Shown: positions 8,680 through 17,113, numbered from the stretch's first letter. The stretch: 64,000 nt of DNA from Marinibaculum sp040216765 (GCA_040216765.1 JAVJON010000007.1:310001-374000), one strand, 5' to 3'. Notes: generated by a model not told the origin, from the letters alone. Made by a program: numbers and translations.

Positions 8680-9585
8680 CTACTCCTCGGACTTGGCCTG
8701 GTCCCAGAGCCGGTCCATCTCCGCCAGGTCCGCGTCCTGCGGCGTGCGGCCCTCTGCCTGCAGCAGGGCCTCGACCCGGCGGAAGCGCCGCTCGAACTTG
8801 GCATTGGTCCGCCGCAGGGCGGCGTCCGGGTCGATGTCCCAGTGCCGCGCGAGGTTGACCATCACGAACAGCACGTCGCCGAGCTCGTCCTCGATGCGGT
8901 CCCGCCGGGCCGGCGCCGGCCCGTCCGCTGTTGGCGGCCCGGCAGCGGCCTGGCGCAGTTCCGCGACTTCCTCGTCGAGCTTGTCCCAGACCGGCGCGAG
9001 CGAGGGCCAGTCGAAACCGACCCGCGCGGCGCGCTTCTGCAGTTTCAGCGCCCGCATCATGGCGGGGAGGCCGGCCGGGATGCCGTCCAGGGTGCCGGCC
9101 GGCGCGCCATCGGCCTTTGCCGCGCGCTCCGCGGCTTTCAGCGCCTCCCAGTTGACGGTCTGTGCCGCGCTGCCGCTGACCTCGGCATCGCCGAAGACAT
9201 GCGGGTGGCGCCGCAGCATCTTGTCGGAGATCGCCGCGACCACGTCGGCAAAGGCGAAATGACCGGCCTCCTCGGCCATCCGGCTGTGAAACACGACCTG
9301 CAGCAGCAGGTCGCCCAGCTCGTCGCGGAGCTCGTCCATGCTGTCGCGTTCGATCGCGTCGGCGACCTCGTAGGCCTCCTCGATGGTGTAGGGCGCGATG
9401 CTCGCGAAATCCTGTTCCAGGTCCCAGGGACAGCCGCCATCGGGGTCGCGCAGGCGCGCCATGATGGACAGCAGCTGCCGGACCTGACCGGCCGTATCCG
9501 GTTCGCCGGCGGGACGGTCCGGGCCGGGAGCGGGCGGTGCGACGGGGCGGCGGGCAGGGCGGCCGGATGTGCGGGAAGGAGCCAT
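8680..9585 (-). CDS. mazG: Nucleoside triphosphate pyrophosphohydrolase MazG
   Basis: House-cleaning enzyme that hydrolyses (d)NTPs to monophosphates and pyrophosphate. The 301-residue protein has the duplicated MazG arrangement: the first domain with the EEAYE...DELGDLLLQVVFH metal-binding helices (about residues 67-100), a linker with the conserved HPHVFGD, and a second domain with EEVAEL...EDELGDVLFVMVNLARH. About 30 Pro/Ala/Arg-rich residues precede the first conserved segment (LLSIMARLRDPDGGCPWD), so translation may start later. It is divergent from mtgA with 65 nt between them. Confidence 0.92.
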   Translation of the reverse strand: MAPSRTSGRPARRPVAPPAPGPDRPAGEPDTAGQVRQLLSIMARLRDPDGGCPWDLEQDFASIAPYTIEEAYEVADAIERDSMDELRDELGDLLLQVVFHSRMAEEAGHFAFADVVAAISDKMLRRHPHVFGDAEVSGSAAQTVNWEALKAAERAAKADGAPAGTLDGIPAGLPAMMRALKLQKRAARVGFDWPSLAPVWDKLDEEVAELRQAAAGPPTADGPAPARRDRIEDELGDVLFVMVNLARHWDIDPDAALRRTNAKFERRFRRVEALLQAEGRTPQDADLAEMDRLWDQAKSEE

Positions 9586-9650
9586 GGCGCCGGAGTATCG
9601 GGGCCGCCTCCGCCGGGTGCAAGTTGTCGCGGCCGGGCAGCAGGCCGAGC

Positions 9651-10349
9651 ATGAGGCAGCGCATCGCGACCGCCCTGGGGATCCTCGCCGTGGGCCTGGT
9701 CGCGCTGGCCGCCGTCGCCGTCGGGCTGATCCTGCTGTTCCGGGTGCTGCCGGTACCGCTGACCCCGTTGATGGTCATCAGGATGGCGCCGATCGAGAAG
9801 CAATGGATGGCGCTGGACCGGATTGCCCCGGCCCTGCCACGGTCCGTGGTGGCATCCGAGGACAACCTGTTCTGCGACCATTGGGGAATCGATGCCGAGG
9901 CTTTCGGCGCGGCGGTGGACGCCTTCATGGCCGGCGAGGCCGGGCGCGGCGGTTCCACGATCACGCAGCAGGTGGCGAAGAACCTGTTCCTCTGGCCGTC
10001 GCGCAGCGCGCTGCGCAAGGCGCTGGAACTGCCGCTCGCCTTCGCCATCGAGGCGCTCTGGCCGAAGCGCCGGATCGTCGAGGTCTATCTGAACATCGTC
10101 GAGTGGGCGCCGGGGGTCTATGGCGCGGAGGCCGCGGCACGGCATCATTTCGACAAGGCGGCCAGCGCGCTGACCCGGCGCGAGGCGGCACTGCTGGCCG
10201 CGGTGCTGCCCAATCCGCTGGAATGGTCCGCGGGCCGGCCGACGGCCTATCTGCGCCGGCGCGCCGCCACCATCGAGCGGCGGGTCACGCAGCTGGGACC
10301 GCTGCTGGACTGCGTCTCGCCGGTGCGGCAGGGGGCGGGGAAACCGTAG
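9651..10349 (+). CDS. mtgA: Monofunctional biosynthetic peptidoglycan transglycosylase
   Basis: GT51 glycosyltransferase that polymerises lipid II into glycan strands at the outer face of the inner membrane. The 232 residues comprise one N-terminal membrane anchor (about residues 5-32) and the GT51 domain with the catalytic-Glu motif ASEDNLFCDHWG, the GGSTITQQVAKNLFLW motif and WPKRRIVEVYLNIVEW. There is no transpeptidase domain, so it is MtgA rather than a class A PBP. ATG 9651 places the membrane segment at the N-terminus; the longer frame from 9537 overlaps mazG antisense and adds an Arg/Gly-rich leader with no family match. Confidence 0.93.
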   Translation: MRQRIATALGILAVGLVALAAVAVGLILLFRVLPVPLTPLMVIRMAPIEKQWMALDRIAPALPRSVVASEDNLFCDHWGIDAEAFGAAVDAFMAGEAGRGGSTITQQVAKNLFLWPSRSALRKALELPLAFAIEALWPKRRIVEVYLNIVEWAPGVYGAEAAARHHFDKAASALTRREAALLAAVLPNPLEWSAGRPTAYLRRRAATIERRVTQLGPLLDCVSPVRQGAGKP

Positions 10350-10359
10350 CACCCGTCGC

Positions 10360-11424
10360 GTGTTCCTCACTGGCGACCGGGCCCTGGCGGCGGGGCGGGC
10401 AGGAAAGGGTGATGCGGCTTTGGACCAGATCGACAAGGCGGCTGTGGCCGGCGAGCCGTCGGCGGACGCATCGGTGGAGGCGGGGGCTGTCCGATGGTCC
10501 CGGCCGGCAGATGGCCGCCGGAAGGTCACGGCAGTGCTGAACGGCCGCGCCGGCACCCTGCTGCACGGCGATGGCAAGGGGCTCAGCGACCGGTTGCGCC
10601 AGCAACTGGCCGCGGACCATGATCTGCTCGACTTCCAGCTGGTCGAGCCGGATGCCATGGAGGCGGCCCTGAGCCGGGCCTTCGGGTCGGAGGCGGAGGT
10701 CGTCCTCGTCGGCGGTGGCGACGGGACCCTGCAGCACGCCGCACGCATGGCCATGGACTCCGGCAAGGTCCTGGGAATCCTGCCGCTGGGAACCCTCAAC
10801 ATCCTGGCACGCGACCTGGAGATTCCGCTGGACGTGGAGCGGGCGGCCGGCCTGCTGCGCGATGGCGCGCCGCAGCGGATCGACGTTGCCGAGGTCGGCG
10901 GCGAACTCTGCCTGCTGAAGGCGATGGGCGGACGATTGAGCGCCACGATCCGGCTGCGCGAGAGCCAGCGCCGCCACCTGCGGGCACTGGCCTGGCTGCG
11001 GATGGGCTGGCTGGCGCTGCGCGCGCTCCTGCGGCGGCGCGGCAGCCGCTTCCGGCTGTCCATCGACGGCGAACCCATGGAGATCAGGGCCGCGGTGCTG
11101 ATCGTGTCGCTGAACCGGTTCAGCGGCAGACTGGACCATCCCTTTGCCCGCGACCGGCTGGATGGCGGGCGGCTGGTGGTCTACGGCCTGTCCACGGGCG
11201 CCAGCCGGCAACATGGCCGGGACCGCTTCATGCAGGCCAGGGCCAGCGGCCTGCTGGACAGTTTCATCCTTGCGGAGGGCCGCGAGGTCGTCGTCGCAAC
11301 CAGGCGGAGCCATGTCCATCTGTCGATCGATGGCGAACTGCGCCTGTTCAAGTCGCCGGTGACGATCCGCATCCTGCCACGCGCCCTGACCGTCCTGATG
11401 CCGGGGGCTGCCGAAACGGCCTGA
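10360..11424 (+). CDS. Diacylglycerol/lipid kinase family protein
   Basis: DAGK-catalytic-domain protein, related to YegS/DgkB-type lipid kinases. Up to 354 residues from a GTG at 10360. The first ~50 residues look unrelated to the family; the domain begins at VTAVLNGRAGTLL, so the real start may be one of the later TTG/GTG codons. The nucleotide-binding VGGGDGTLQ and the PLGTLNILARDL motif are intact, and the C-terminal beta-sandwich (RRSHVHLSIDGEL...) is complete. It lies 10 nt after mtgA, suggesting an envelope-lipid role in the same transcript. Substrate is unknown. Confidence 0.85.
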   Translation: MFLTGDRALAAGRAGKGDAALDQIDKAAVAGEPSADASVEAGAVRWSRPADGRRKVTAVLNGRAGTLLHGDGKGLSDRLRQQLAADHDLLDFQLVEPDAMEAALSRAFGSEAEVVLVGGGDGTLQHAARMAMDSGKVLGILPLGTLNILARDLEIPLDVERAAGLLRDGAPQRIDVAEVGGELCLLKAMGGRLSATIRLRESQRRHLRALAWLRMGWLALRALLRRRGSRFRLSIDGEPMEIRAAVLIVSLNRFSGRLDHPFARDRLDGGRLVVYGLSTGASRQHGRDRFMQARASGLLDSFILAEGREVVVATRRSHVHLSIDGELRLFKSPVTIRILPRALTVLMPGAAETA

Positions 11425-11492
11425 CCCCGGCTAGGCTGGGGCGGTGCCGGCGCGACACTGCGCCGGCATCGGGCGGCGGGAGGGACTGCGCC

Positions 11493-11930
11493 ATGATCGA
11501 CCGGGTCGTTGCGGACTGGCACCGTTTCACGACGGGCAATCTGCCGGGCGGATTGGAACAGCTGCTTGCCGACGATTGCGTGTTCCACTCGCCGGTGGTG
11601 TTCACGCCGCAGGTCGGCAAGGCGAAGTCCAAGGCCTATCTGCTGGGTGCCTGCCTGGCGTTCGGCGGCCGGATCACCGATCCGGTCGCGGGCACCGGAA
11701 TCCTGGGCGATGGCTTCCGCTATGTGCGCGAGATCCTGTCGGGCCAGTCCGCCATGCTCGAGTTCGAATGCACGGTCGATGGCAAGCAGGTGAACGGCGT
11801 CGACCTGATCACCTGCAACGATCGCGGGCAGATCGTCGACTTCAAGGTGATGCTCCGGCCGCTGCAGGCAGTCAATGCGGTGCACGCCAGGATGGGCGAG
11901 ATCCTGGCCGCCATGAAGGCGGCCGGTTGA
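11493..11930 (+). CDS. NTF2-like / SnoaL-fold protein
   Basis: Small 145-residue protein with the cystatin-like alpha+beta cone fold pattern of nuclear-transport-factor-2-like proteins: a helical start (IDRVVADWHRF), the DDCVFHSP strand typical of the family, and alternating beta strands ending in IVDFKVMLRPLQAVNAVHARM. Members serve as isomerases, hydrolases or ligand binders; no catalytic residues can be assigned. It ends 2 nt before the GTG start of the secreted hydrolase, so the two are probably cotranscribed. Confidence 0.6.
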   Translation: MIDRVVADWHRFTTGNLPGGLEQLLADDCVFHSPVVFTPQVGKAKSKAYLLGACLAFGGRITDPVAGTGILGDGFRYVREILSGQSAMLEFECTVDGKQVNGVDLITCNDRGQIVDFKVMLRPLQAVNAVHARMGEILAAMKAAG

Positions 11931-11932
11931 AC

Positions 11933-12994
11933 GTGTCGCCCGACCGCGGGAGCCGGGTCCGCCCGATTGCGGCAACCGGCCGGGCAATCGTTGGCGCCTG
12001 TGTCGCGTTGGCTTGCTGGTGTGCAGCGGCCGCTGCTGCCGACATGCCCTATCGCGCAGGTGTTGCGCGCCTGACGGTGCCGGGCGAGCCTCCTCTGCCG
12101 GCCGCGGTCTGGTATCCGACCGAAATGGCGGAAACCGTCACGCCGGTCGGGATCCACAGCCTGGCGGGCGCCTTCGGCGCAGCACCGGCGTCGGGCCGGT
12201 TCCCGCTGCTGCTGCTGTCGCATGGCAGCCTGGGCAGCGAACTGGGCCATCACGACTGGGCGGAAACGCTGGCGCGCCACGGCTTCGTGGTGGCCGCGCC
12301 GCGTCACCTGGGCGACAGCTTCGACCGACCCGAGGGGCAGGGCAGCGATGTCCAGCTCGTGGGGCGGCCCTGGCAGGTGACACGGACGATCGATGCGATG
12401 CTTGCCGATCCCAAATTTGCAGCCGCGATCGATCCGGCGCGGATCGGCATGATCGGGTTCTCGGCGGGCGGCTACACAGCCCTGGTGTCGCTCGGCGCCA
12501 GGCCCGATTTCGGCCGCTGGGCTGTGCATTGCAGGCTGCATCCGGAGGATCGCGAGTTCTGCCCGCCGGCGCTCGGTCCGCGCTACACGGCGATGCCGCG
12601 CATCACGCGACCCGGCTGGGCCGTGCCGGACGAGGTACGGGTCAGGTCCGCCGTGGTGATGGCGCCGACGGCCTTCCTGTTCGACAGGGCCGGCCTTGCA
12701 AGGATCGACGCGCCCCTGCGGGTCTATCGGGCCGGCGATGACCGCACCGCCCGCAACGCATGGAACGCGGACAGGCTGATCGACGGCCTGCCGGAGATGC
12801 CCGAGCAGGTCACTGTGCCCGGTGGCCATTATGTCTTCCTGGCGCCCGCGACGCAGGTGCCGGCGGCGCTACGGCCGCTGTTCGAGGATCCACCCGGGGG
12901 TCGACCGTACCGCCATCCACGACCGGATCGGCAGGGAGTTGGTGGCGTTCTTCCGCCGGGCGATGCCGGCGGAGTAGAGGGAGGGAATGGATGA
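11933..12994 (+). CDS. Secreted alpha/beta hydrolase (dienelactone-hydrolase-like), C-terminus frameshifted
   Basis: Exported serine hydrolase. A GTG start 2 nt after the preceding gene gives a signal peptide (AIVGACVALACWCAAAAAA) and a mature alpha/beta-hydrolase domain with the oxyanion region LLLLSHGSLGS, the nucleophile elbow GFSAGGYTAL, and a late histidine in VPGGHYVF. The annotated frame ends in an odd Gly/Pro/Arg-rich tail after FEDPPGG. Removing one G from the five-G run at 12896-12900 restores a plausible family ending (VDRTAIHDRIGRELVAFF...) with a stop at 12975-12977. So there is either a sequencing error or a real frameshift beyond the catalytic residues, which may leave the enzyme active. 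The substrate is unknown. Confidence 0.75.
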   Translation: MSPDRGSRVRPIAATGRAIVGACVALACWCAAAAAADMPYRAGVARLTVPGEPPLPAAVWYPTEMAETVTPVGIHSLAGAFGAAPASGRFPLLLLSHGSLGSELGHHDWAETLARHGFVVAAPRHLGDSFDRPEGQGSDVQLVGRPWQVTRTIDAMLADPKFAAAIDPARIGMIGFSAGGYTALVSLGARPDFGRWAVHCRLHPEDREFCPPALGPRYTAMPRITRPGWAVPDEVRVRSAVVMAPTAFLFDRAGLARIDAPLRVYRAGDDRTARNAWNADRLIDGLPEMPEQVTVPGGHYVFLAPATQVPAALRPLFEDPPGGRPYRHPRPDRQGVGGVLPPGDAGGVEGGNG

Positions 12995-13040
12995 GGAGGC
13001 TGGACCGGTTGCGCTTTCCGGAGCGCAACCGGAAAGTCGC

Positions 13041-13095
13041 ATAATGTATATTATGGAAAATATCGGAAGATTGGGAATACCGTCATCTTCCCAAT
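13041..13095. promoter_or_regulatory. AT-rich leader with two inverted repeats before the crotonase gene
   Basis: Two palindromes lie in an AT-rich island between the hydrolase and the crotonase gene: ATAAT-GTAT-ATTAT (13041-13054) and ATTGGGAA-N10-TTCCCAAT (13070-13077 and 13088-13095). They are good candidates for an operator/promoter region of the downstream acyl-CoA genes, perhaps for the TetR protein encoded 1.1 kb further on. Binding is inference. Confidence 0.4.
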
Positions 13096-13160
13096 ATGTT
13101 GACCGATCCCCGGCAATCCCGCCGACCCTGGATCCCCGAAACTGACGGAATTCCCAAGCC

Positions 13161-13967
13161 ATGGCCGAGCCCCTCATCGTCGAGCATCGTGGCCCTGTCG
13201 ACTGGGTCACGCTCAACCGCCCGGACCGGCTGAATGCCCTGAATTTCGCGCTGGTCGATGCGATGCGTGACTATTTCGAGGGCCTGCGCAAGAACCGCGA
13301 CACCCGGATCGTGGTGCTGCGCGGCGCCGGCCGCGCCTTCTGCGCCGGCTTCGACATGGCTACGGATTCCGACGTGGCGCAGTCGATCTCCCAGGACCGC
13401 AGCCCGAACGTGATCTGGGAGATCCAGAATCGCTTCTCCGATATCTGTCGGGCCATGCGGCGCTGCCCGCAGCCGATCATCGCCCTGCTCCACGGTGCGG
13501 CCTGCGGCGGCGGGTTCTCCATCGCCCTGGCAAGCGATATCCGGATCGCCGCGGATACCGCGAAGATGAATGCCGCCTATATCAAGATCGGCCTGACCGG
13601 CTGCGACATGGGCTCGTCCTATTTCCTGCCGCGGCTGGTCGGCGCGTCGATGGCGGCGGAGATCATCCTGACAGGCCGTTTCGTCGGTGCCGAGGAAGCA
13701 TTGGCCATGCGCCTGGTGTCCCGCGTCGTGACGGAGGACGGCCTGGCGGGCGCGGCAGAGCCGTTGATCGACCATATGCTGGCGACAGCGCCGCTGGGCC
13801 TGCGGATGTCGAAGGAAGCCCTCAATATCTCCATCGATGCGCCCAGCCTGGATGCGGTGCTGGCGGTGGAGGACCGGCACCAGGCTCTGCTGTCCAACTC
13901 GCAGGACGCCAAGGAAGCCATCGCGGCTTTCCTGGAGAAGCGCCCGCCACATTACGAAGACAGATAA
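13161..13967 (+). CDS. Enoyl-CoA hydratase/isomerase (crotonase) family protein
   Basis: Crotonase-fold acyl-CoA enzyme, 268 residues. The two oxyanion-hole segments are clear: GRAFCAGFDM and HGAACGGGFSIAL. The region where classical enoyl-CoA hydratases place their two catalytic glutamates reads AAYIKIGLTGCDMGSSYFLPR, with neither glutamate in the usual place. This matches a common subfamily of actinobacterial/proteobacterial EchA-like proteins of uncertain reaction. The start has a modest GGAATTCCC context before the ATG. It heads an acyl-CoA catabolic region with a TetR regulator, an SDR and a thiolase, but about 250 nt separate it from them. Confidence 0.85.
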   Translation: MAEPLIVEHRGPVDWVTLNRPDRLNALNFALVDAMRDYFEGLRKNRDTRIVVLRGAGRAFCAGFDMATDSDVAQSISQDRSPNVIWEIQNRFSDICRAMRRCPQPIIALLHGAACGGGFSIALASDIRIAADTAKMNAAYIKIGLTGCDMGSSYFLPRLVGASMAAEIILTGRFVGAEEALAMRLVSRVVTEDGLAGAAEPLIDHMLATAPLGLRMSKEALNISIDAPSLDAVLAVEDRHQALLSNSQDAKEAIAAFLEKRPPHYEDR

Positions 13968-14001
13968 AAAAAGTCTTGTAACCTGTTGAAACGGCGCACG
14001 G

Positions 14002-14178
14002 TCACGGCACGGACGGGGCCGTCTCGTCCAGCGGCGTGAGTCCGGGAATCATCTTGTCGGCGGCATCCTGGCTGCCGACCCGGGCATCGATGGCAAGGAC
14101 GGTGCCGTCGATGGCGGCGACGAACTCATGCCGCATCGTCATTGCTTCCGGCACGGCGTCATCCGGCCTCCCGCTCTC
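14002..14178 (-). pseudogene. Remnant of a biotin carboxyl carrier domain, biotin-lysine lost
   Basis: On the minus strand a short open segment reads VPEAMTMRHEFVAAIDGTV, then LAIDARVGSQ and a brief tail to a stop at 14002. This resembles the second half of a biotinyl domain, in which the modified lysine sits in EAMKM followed by H/E-x-V-A-P-x-D-G-T-V. Here the lysine codon position reads ACG (Thr), and the first half of the domain is missing. An ATG at 14142 could start a 46-residue peptide, but a decayed fragment of an acyl-CoA carboxylase subunit is the simpler reading. The match is by eye. Confidence 0.4.
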
Positions 14179-14198
14179 ATTTTCCCTTGATTGAAGGC

Positions 14199-14217
14199 CA
14201 TTCGAAAAATATGAATG
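14199..14217. promoter_or_regulatory. Inverted repeat upstream of the TetR regulator gene
   Basis: CATTC-N9-GAATG lies in a short AT-rich patch and overlaps the first possible ATG (14215) of the TetR gene. TetR proteins commonly bind such palindromes next to their own gene. The overlap also hints that the true start is further downstream. Inference only. Confidence 0.3.
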
Positions 14218-15027
14218 TATTTCACAGTCCCTGTCGACCCCTTTCCGGAGACCGATGTGAGTCCGTCCGGCGGCCCCCTTTCGACCCGCTCCCTCCCCAC
14301 CCGGGGGGAACGGGTGAAGCAGAAGGAACGCGTCCTGCTGGACGCGGCGCGCGCGGTGTTCGTGGAGAAGGGTTATGACGGCGCGCGGGTCACCGAGATC
14401 GCGCGGCGCGCGGGGATTTCCGACGGCGCCCTCTATTCCTACTACAAGGCCAAGAGCGACCTCATGCAGGCGGTCCTGGCGGAGTTCTGGCAGGGCCTGA
14501 CCGAGGGTGCCGCGGCCGCCGTCGCCGGCCCGACCGAGCCGTTCGCGCAGCTGCGGGCCCTGGCGGCGTTCCACCTGTCGACCCTGATCGCCAATTTCGA
14601 TTTCGTGAACCTGACCTTTGCCCTGCGCCGGACCGGCGACGAGCTGGCCGCCTCGCGCGATCAGATGCGGCGCTATGTTGCGGTGTTCGACGAGGTCTTC
14701 CGCCGCGGGGTGGACCGCGGCCAGATCAACCCGACTGCCAACATGCGCCTGCTGCGGGACAGCTTTTATGGCGCCCTGGAATATTCCGCCCGCTCGATGG
14801 TCCAGCGCGGCCGGCGATATCCCGGCGATGCCGAGGCAGCGGTGGAGAACGTGGTTGGCCAGATCCAGGCGCGCCATGGCATGCCGGCCCGCGGCCGCGA
14901 TGCCGGCGGCCGCGACGCGGCCGCCATTCTGGACCGGCTGGATGCCATCGCGGACCGGCTTGACGGTGCGACCGGGCATCTGGCCGCAGGCAACGGGATT
15001 TCAGGAGAGAGGAAACATGAAGCTTGA
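14215..15027 (+). CDS. TetR/AcrR family transcriptional regulator
   Basis: One-component repressor, up to 270 residues. The helix-turn-helix is typical: LLDAARAVFVEKGYDG followed by VTEIARRAGISDGALYSYYK. The C-terminal ligand domain (about residues 95-230) ends with a Gly/Arg-rich linker and a helix AAILDRLDAIADRLD. About 33 residues precede the HTH, and a GTG at 14314 behind GGGGGGAACGG is an attractive later start. The gene overlaps the SDR start by 11 nt, so regulator, SDR and thiolase probably form one operon for acyl-CoA catabolism that the regulator controls, possibly with an acyl-CoA as effector (inferred from context). Confidence 0.85.
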   Translation: MYFTVPVDPFPETDVSPSGGPLSTRSLPTRGERVKQKERVLLDAARAVFVEKGYDGARVTEIARRAGISDGALYSYYKAKSDLMQAVLAEFWQGLTEGAAAAVAGPTEPFAQLRALAAFHLSTLIANFDFVNLTFALRRTGDELAASRDQMRRYVAVFDEVFRRGVDRGQINPTANMRLLRDSFYGALEYSARSMVQRGRRYPGDAEAAVENVVGQIQARHGMPARGRDAGGRDAAAILDRLDAIADRLDGATGHLAAGNGISGERKHEA

Positions 15028-15796
15028 TTCCAGCATTTCGGCGGTGATCACCGGCGGTGCGTCCGGGCTGGGCGCGGCGACGGCGCGCAAGCTGGCCGGG
15101 TTCGGCGTGAAGGTCGGCATCTTCGATTTCAACGACGAGAAGGGCGAGGCCATCGCCAAGGAGCTTGGCGGGGTCTTCGCCCATGTCGACGTCACCAACG
15201 AGGCAGAGACCGATGCCGGCTTCGCCAAGGTCCGCGCGGCGATCGGCCAGGAACGCATCCTGATCAACTGCGCCGGCACCGGCGAAGCGATCAAGACGGC
15301 GTCGCGCGACAAGAAGACCGGCGAGATCCGCCATTTCCCGCTCGACCGCTTCAACCGGATCATCCAGATCAACCTGGTCGGCACCTTCCGCTGCATCGCC
15401 AAGTCGGCGGCCGGCATGCTGACCCTGGAGCCGGTCGACGGCGAGCGCGGCGCGATCGTGAACACCGCCTCGGTCGCGGCGGAGGACGGCCAGGTGGGCC
15501 AGGCCTCCTACTCCGCCTCCAAGGGCGGCGTGATCGGCATGACCCTGCCGATCGCGCGCGACCTGGCGGCCGAGCTGATCCGGGTGAACACCATCCTGCC
15601 CGGCATCTTCGACACGCCGTTGCTGCAGGGGGCGCCGGACAATGTGAAGCGCGCGCTGGCCGCCCAGGTGCCGCATCCCGCCCGCCTCGGCGATCCGGAC
15701 GAATATGCCTCCCTCGCCGTGGAGATGTGCCGCAACGGCTATTTCAACGGCGAGGATGTGCGGCTGGACGGCGCCATCCGCATGGCGCCCCGCTGA
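15017..15796 (+). CDS. SDR family dehydrogenase, 3-hydroxyacyl-CoA dehydrogenase type 2-like
   Basis: NAD-dependent short-chain dehydrogenase, 259 residues. It shows the cofactor motif TGGASGLG, an acidic residue after strand 2 (IFDFND) favouring NAD, and the catalytic set with Ser in NTASVAAEDG and Tyr-x3-Lys in YSASKGG. The overall sequence, including GEIRHFPLDRFNRIIQINLVGTF and LPGIFDTPLL, resembles HSD17B10-type 3-hydroxyacyl-CoA dehydrogenases. The neighbouring thiolase and crotonase support oxidation of 3-hydroxyacyl-CoA. GGAGAGAGG-like sequence precedes the ATG. Confidence 0.87.
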   Translation: MKLDSSISAVITGGASGLGAATARKLAGFGVKVGIFDFNDEKGEAIAKELGGVFAHVDVTNEAETDAGFAKVRAAIGQERILINCAGTGEAIKTASRDKKTGEIRHFPLDRFNRIIQINLVGTFRCIAKSAAGMLTLEPVDGERGAIVNTASVAAEDGQVGQASYSASKGGVIGMTLPIARDLAAELIRVNTILPGIFDTPLLQGAPDNVKRALAAQVPHPARLGDPDEYASLAVEMCRNGYFNGEDVRLDGAIRMAPR

Positions 15797-15832
15797 CCCC
15801 GAACAGGAACCTGCCTGACCAAGGAGAACGAC

Positions 15833-17074
15833 ATGCCCGAGGCCTATATCATCGACACCTGCCGCACCCCGCGCGGCATCGGCAAGCAGGGCAAGGGTGC
15901 CCTCGCCCACCTGCATCCGCAGCATCTGGGTGCCACCGTGCTGAAGGCACTGGCGGAGCGCAACGACCTGAAGACGGCCGAGATCGACGACATCATCTGG
16001 GGGACCTCCACCCAGCGCGGCGCGCAGAGCTGCGACCTGGGCCGCATGGCCGCCCTGGATGCCGGCTATGACATCAAGGCCTCCGGCGTGACCCTGGACC
16101 GCTTCTGCGGCTCCGGGATCACCAGCGTGAACATGGCGGCCGCCCAGGTGATGTCCGGCATGGAAGACCTGGTGATCGCCGGCGGCACGGAGATGATGAG
16201 CTACACCGCCGCCACCGCGGACCCCAGCACCCCGCCGATGCTGGACGCCGGGAACCTGCACCTGCGCGCCCTGCATCCGCAGACGCAGCAGGGCGTCTGT
16301 GCCGATGCCATCGCCACGATGGAAGGGATCGACCGCAAGGCCGTCGACGCACTGGCCCTGGAATCGCAGAAGCGCGCCGACAAGGCGATCAAGGAAGGCC
16401 GCTTCAAGAAGTCGGTGGTGCCGGTCCACAACCTGGATGGCACCCTTGCCCTGGACCATGAGGAATTCCCGCGGCCCGAGACCACGATGGAAGGTCTGGG
16501 TCAGCTGAAGACCGTGTTCGACAAATGGGCGCAGTTCCCGGTCGACGAGGAAGGCACCACCTACGGCTCGCTGATCTATCGCAAGTACAAGGATCTGGGC
16601 CCGATGGACCATGTCCATCATGCCGGCAATTCCTCCGGCGTGGTCGACGGCGCCGCGGCGCTGCTGCTCGCCTCCCGGAACTATGCCGAGAAGAACGGCC
16701 TGACGCCCCGCGCCCGCATCGTCGCCACGGCGAACATGGGCGATTGCCCGACCCTGATGCTGAACGCGCCGGTGCCGGCGGCGGAGAAGGTCCTGGCGAA
16801 GGCCGGGCTGACCAAGGACGATATCGACCTCTGGGAGATCAACGAGGCCTTTGCTGTGGTGGCCGAGCGGTTCATCCGCCGGCTCGGCCTGGACCGCGAC
16901 AAGGTCAACGTCAATGGCGGCGCCATGGCCCTGGGCCATCCGATCGGGGCCACCGGATCGATCCTGATCGGCACCCTGCTCGACGAACTGGAGCGCCGCG
17001 ACCTGAAGCGCGGCCTGGTCACCATGTGCGCCGGCGGCGGCATGGCGCCGGCGATCATCATCGAGCGGGTCTGA
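15833..17074 (+). CDS. Acetyl-CoA acyltransferase (thiolase)
   Basis: Thiolase of 413 residues, catalysing CoA-dependent cleavage of 3-ketoacyl-CoA. Catalytic features: nucleophilic Cys92 (DRFCGSG), the NEAF motif, the histidine in GGAMALGHPIGATG and the second cysteine in CAGGGM. Degradative rather than biosynthetic assignment is inferred from the preceding 3-hydroxyacyl-CoA dehydrogenase (36-nt gap) and crotonase. A GGAG precedes the ATG by a few bases. A hairpin follows the stop. Confidence 0.92.
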   Translation: MPEAYIIDTCRTPRGIGKQGKGALAHLHPQHLGATVLKALAERNDLKTAEIDDIIWGTSTQRGAQSCDLGRMAALDAGYDIKASGVTLDRFCGSGITSVNMAAAQVMSGMEDLVIAGGTEMMSYTAATADPSTPPMLDAGNLHLRALHPQTQQGVCADAIATMEGIDRKAVDALALESQKRADKAIKEGRFKKSVVPVHNLDGTLALDHEEFPRPETTMEGLGQLKTVFDKWAQFPVDEEGTTYGSLIYRKYKDLGPMDHVHHAGNSSGVVDGAAALLLASRNYAEKNGLTPRARIVATANMGDCPTLMLNAPVPAAEKVLAKAGLTKDDIDLWEINEAFAVVAERFIRRLGLDRDKVNVNGGAMALGHPIGATGSILIGTLLDELERRDLKRGLVTMCAGGGMAPAIIIERV

Positions 17075-17081
17075 GACGACA

Positions 17082-17113
17082 GCGCGGGCCGGCATCGCCT
17101 GGCCGGCCCGCGC
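17082..17113 (+). terminator. Strong GC hairpin after the thiolase gene
   Basis: GCGCGGGCCGGC pairs with its complement across an 8-nt loop (12-bp stem), 7 nt after the thiolase stop. No T-run follows, so it may act as a Rho-assisted or bidirectional end; the convergent RES gene ends at 17253. Confidence 0.5.
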
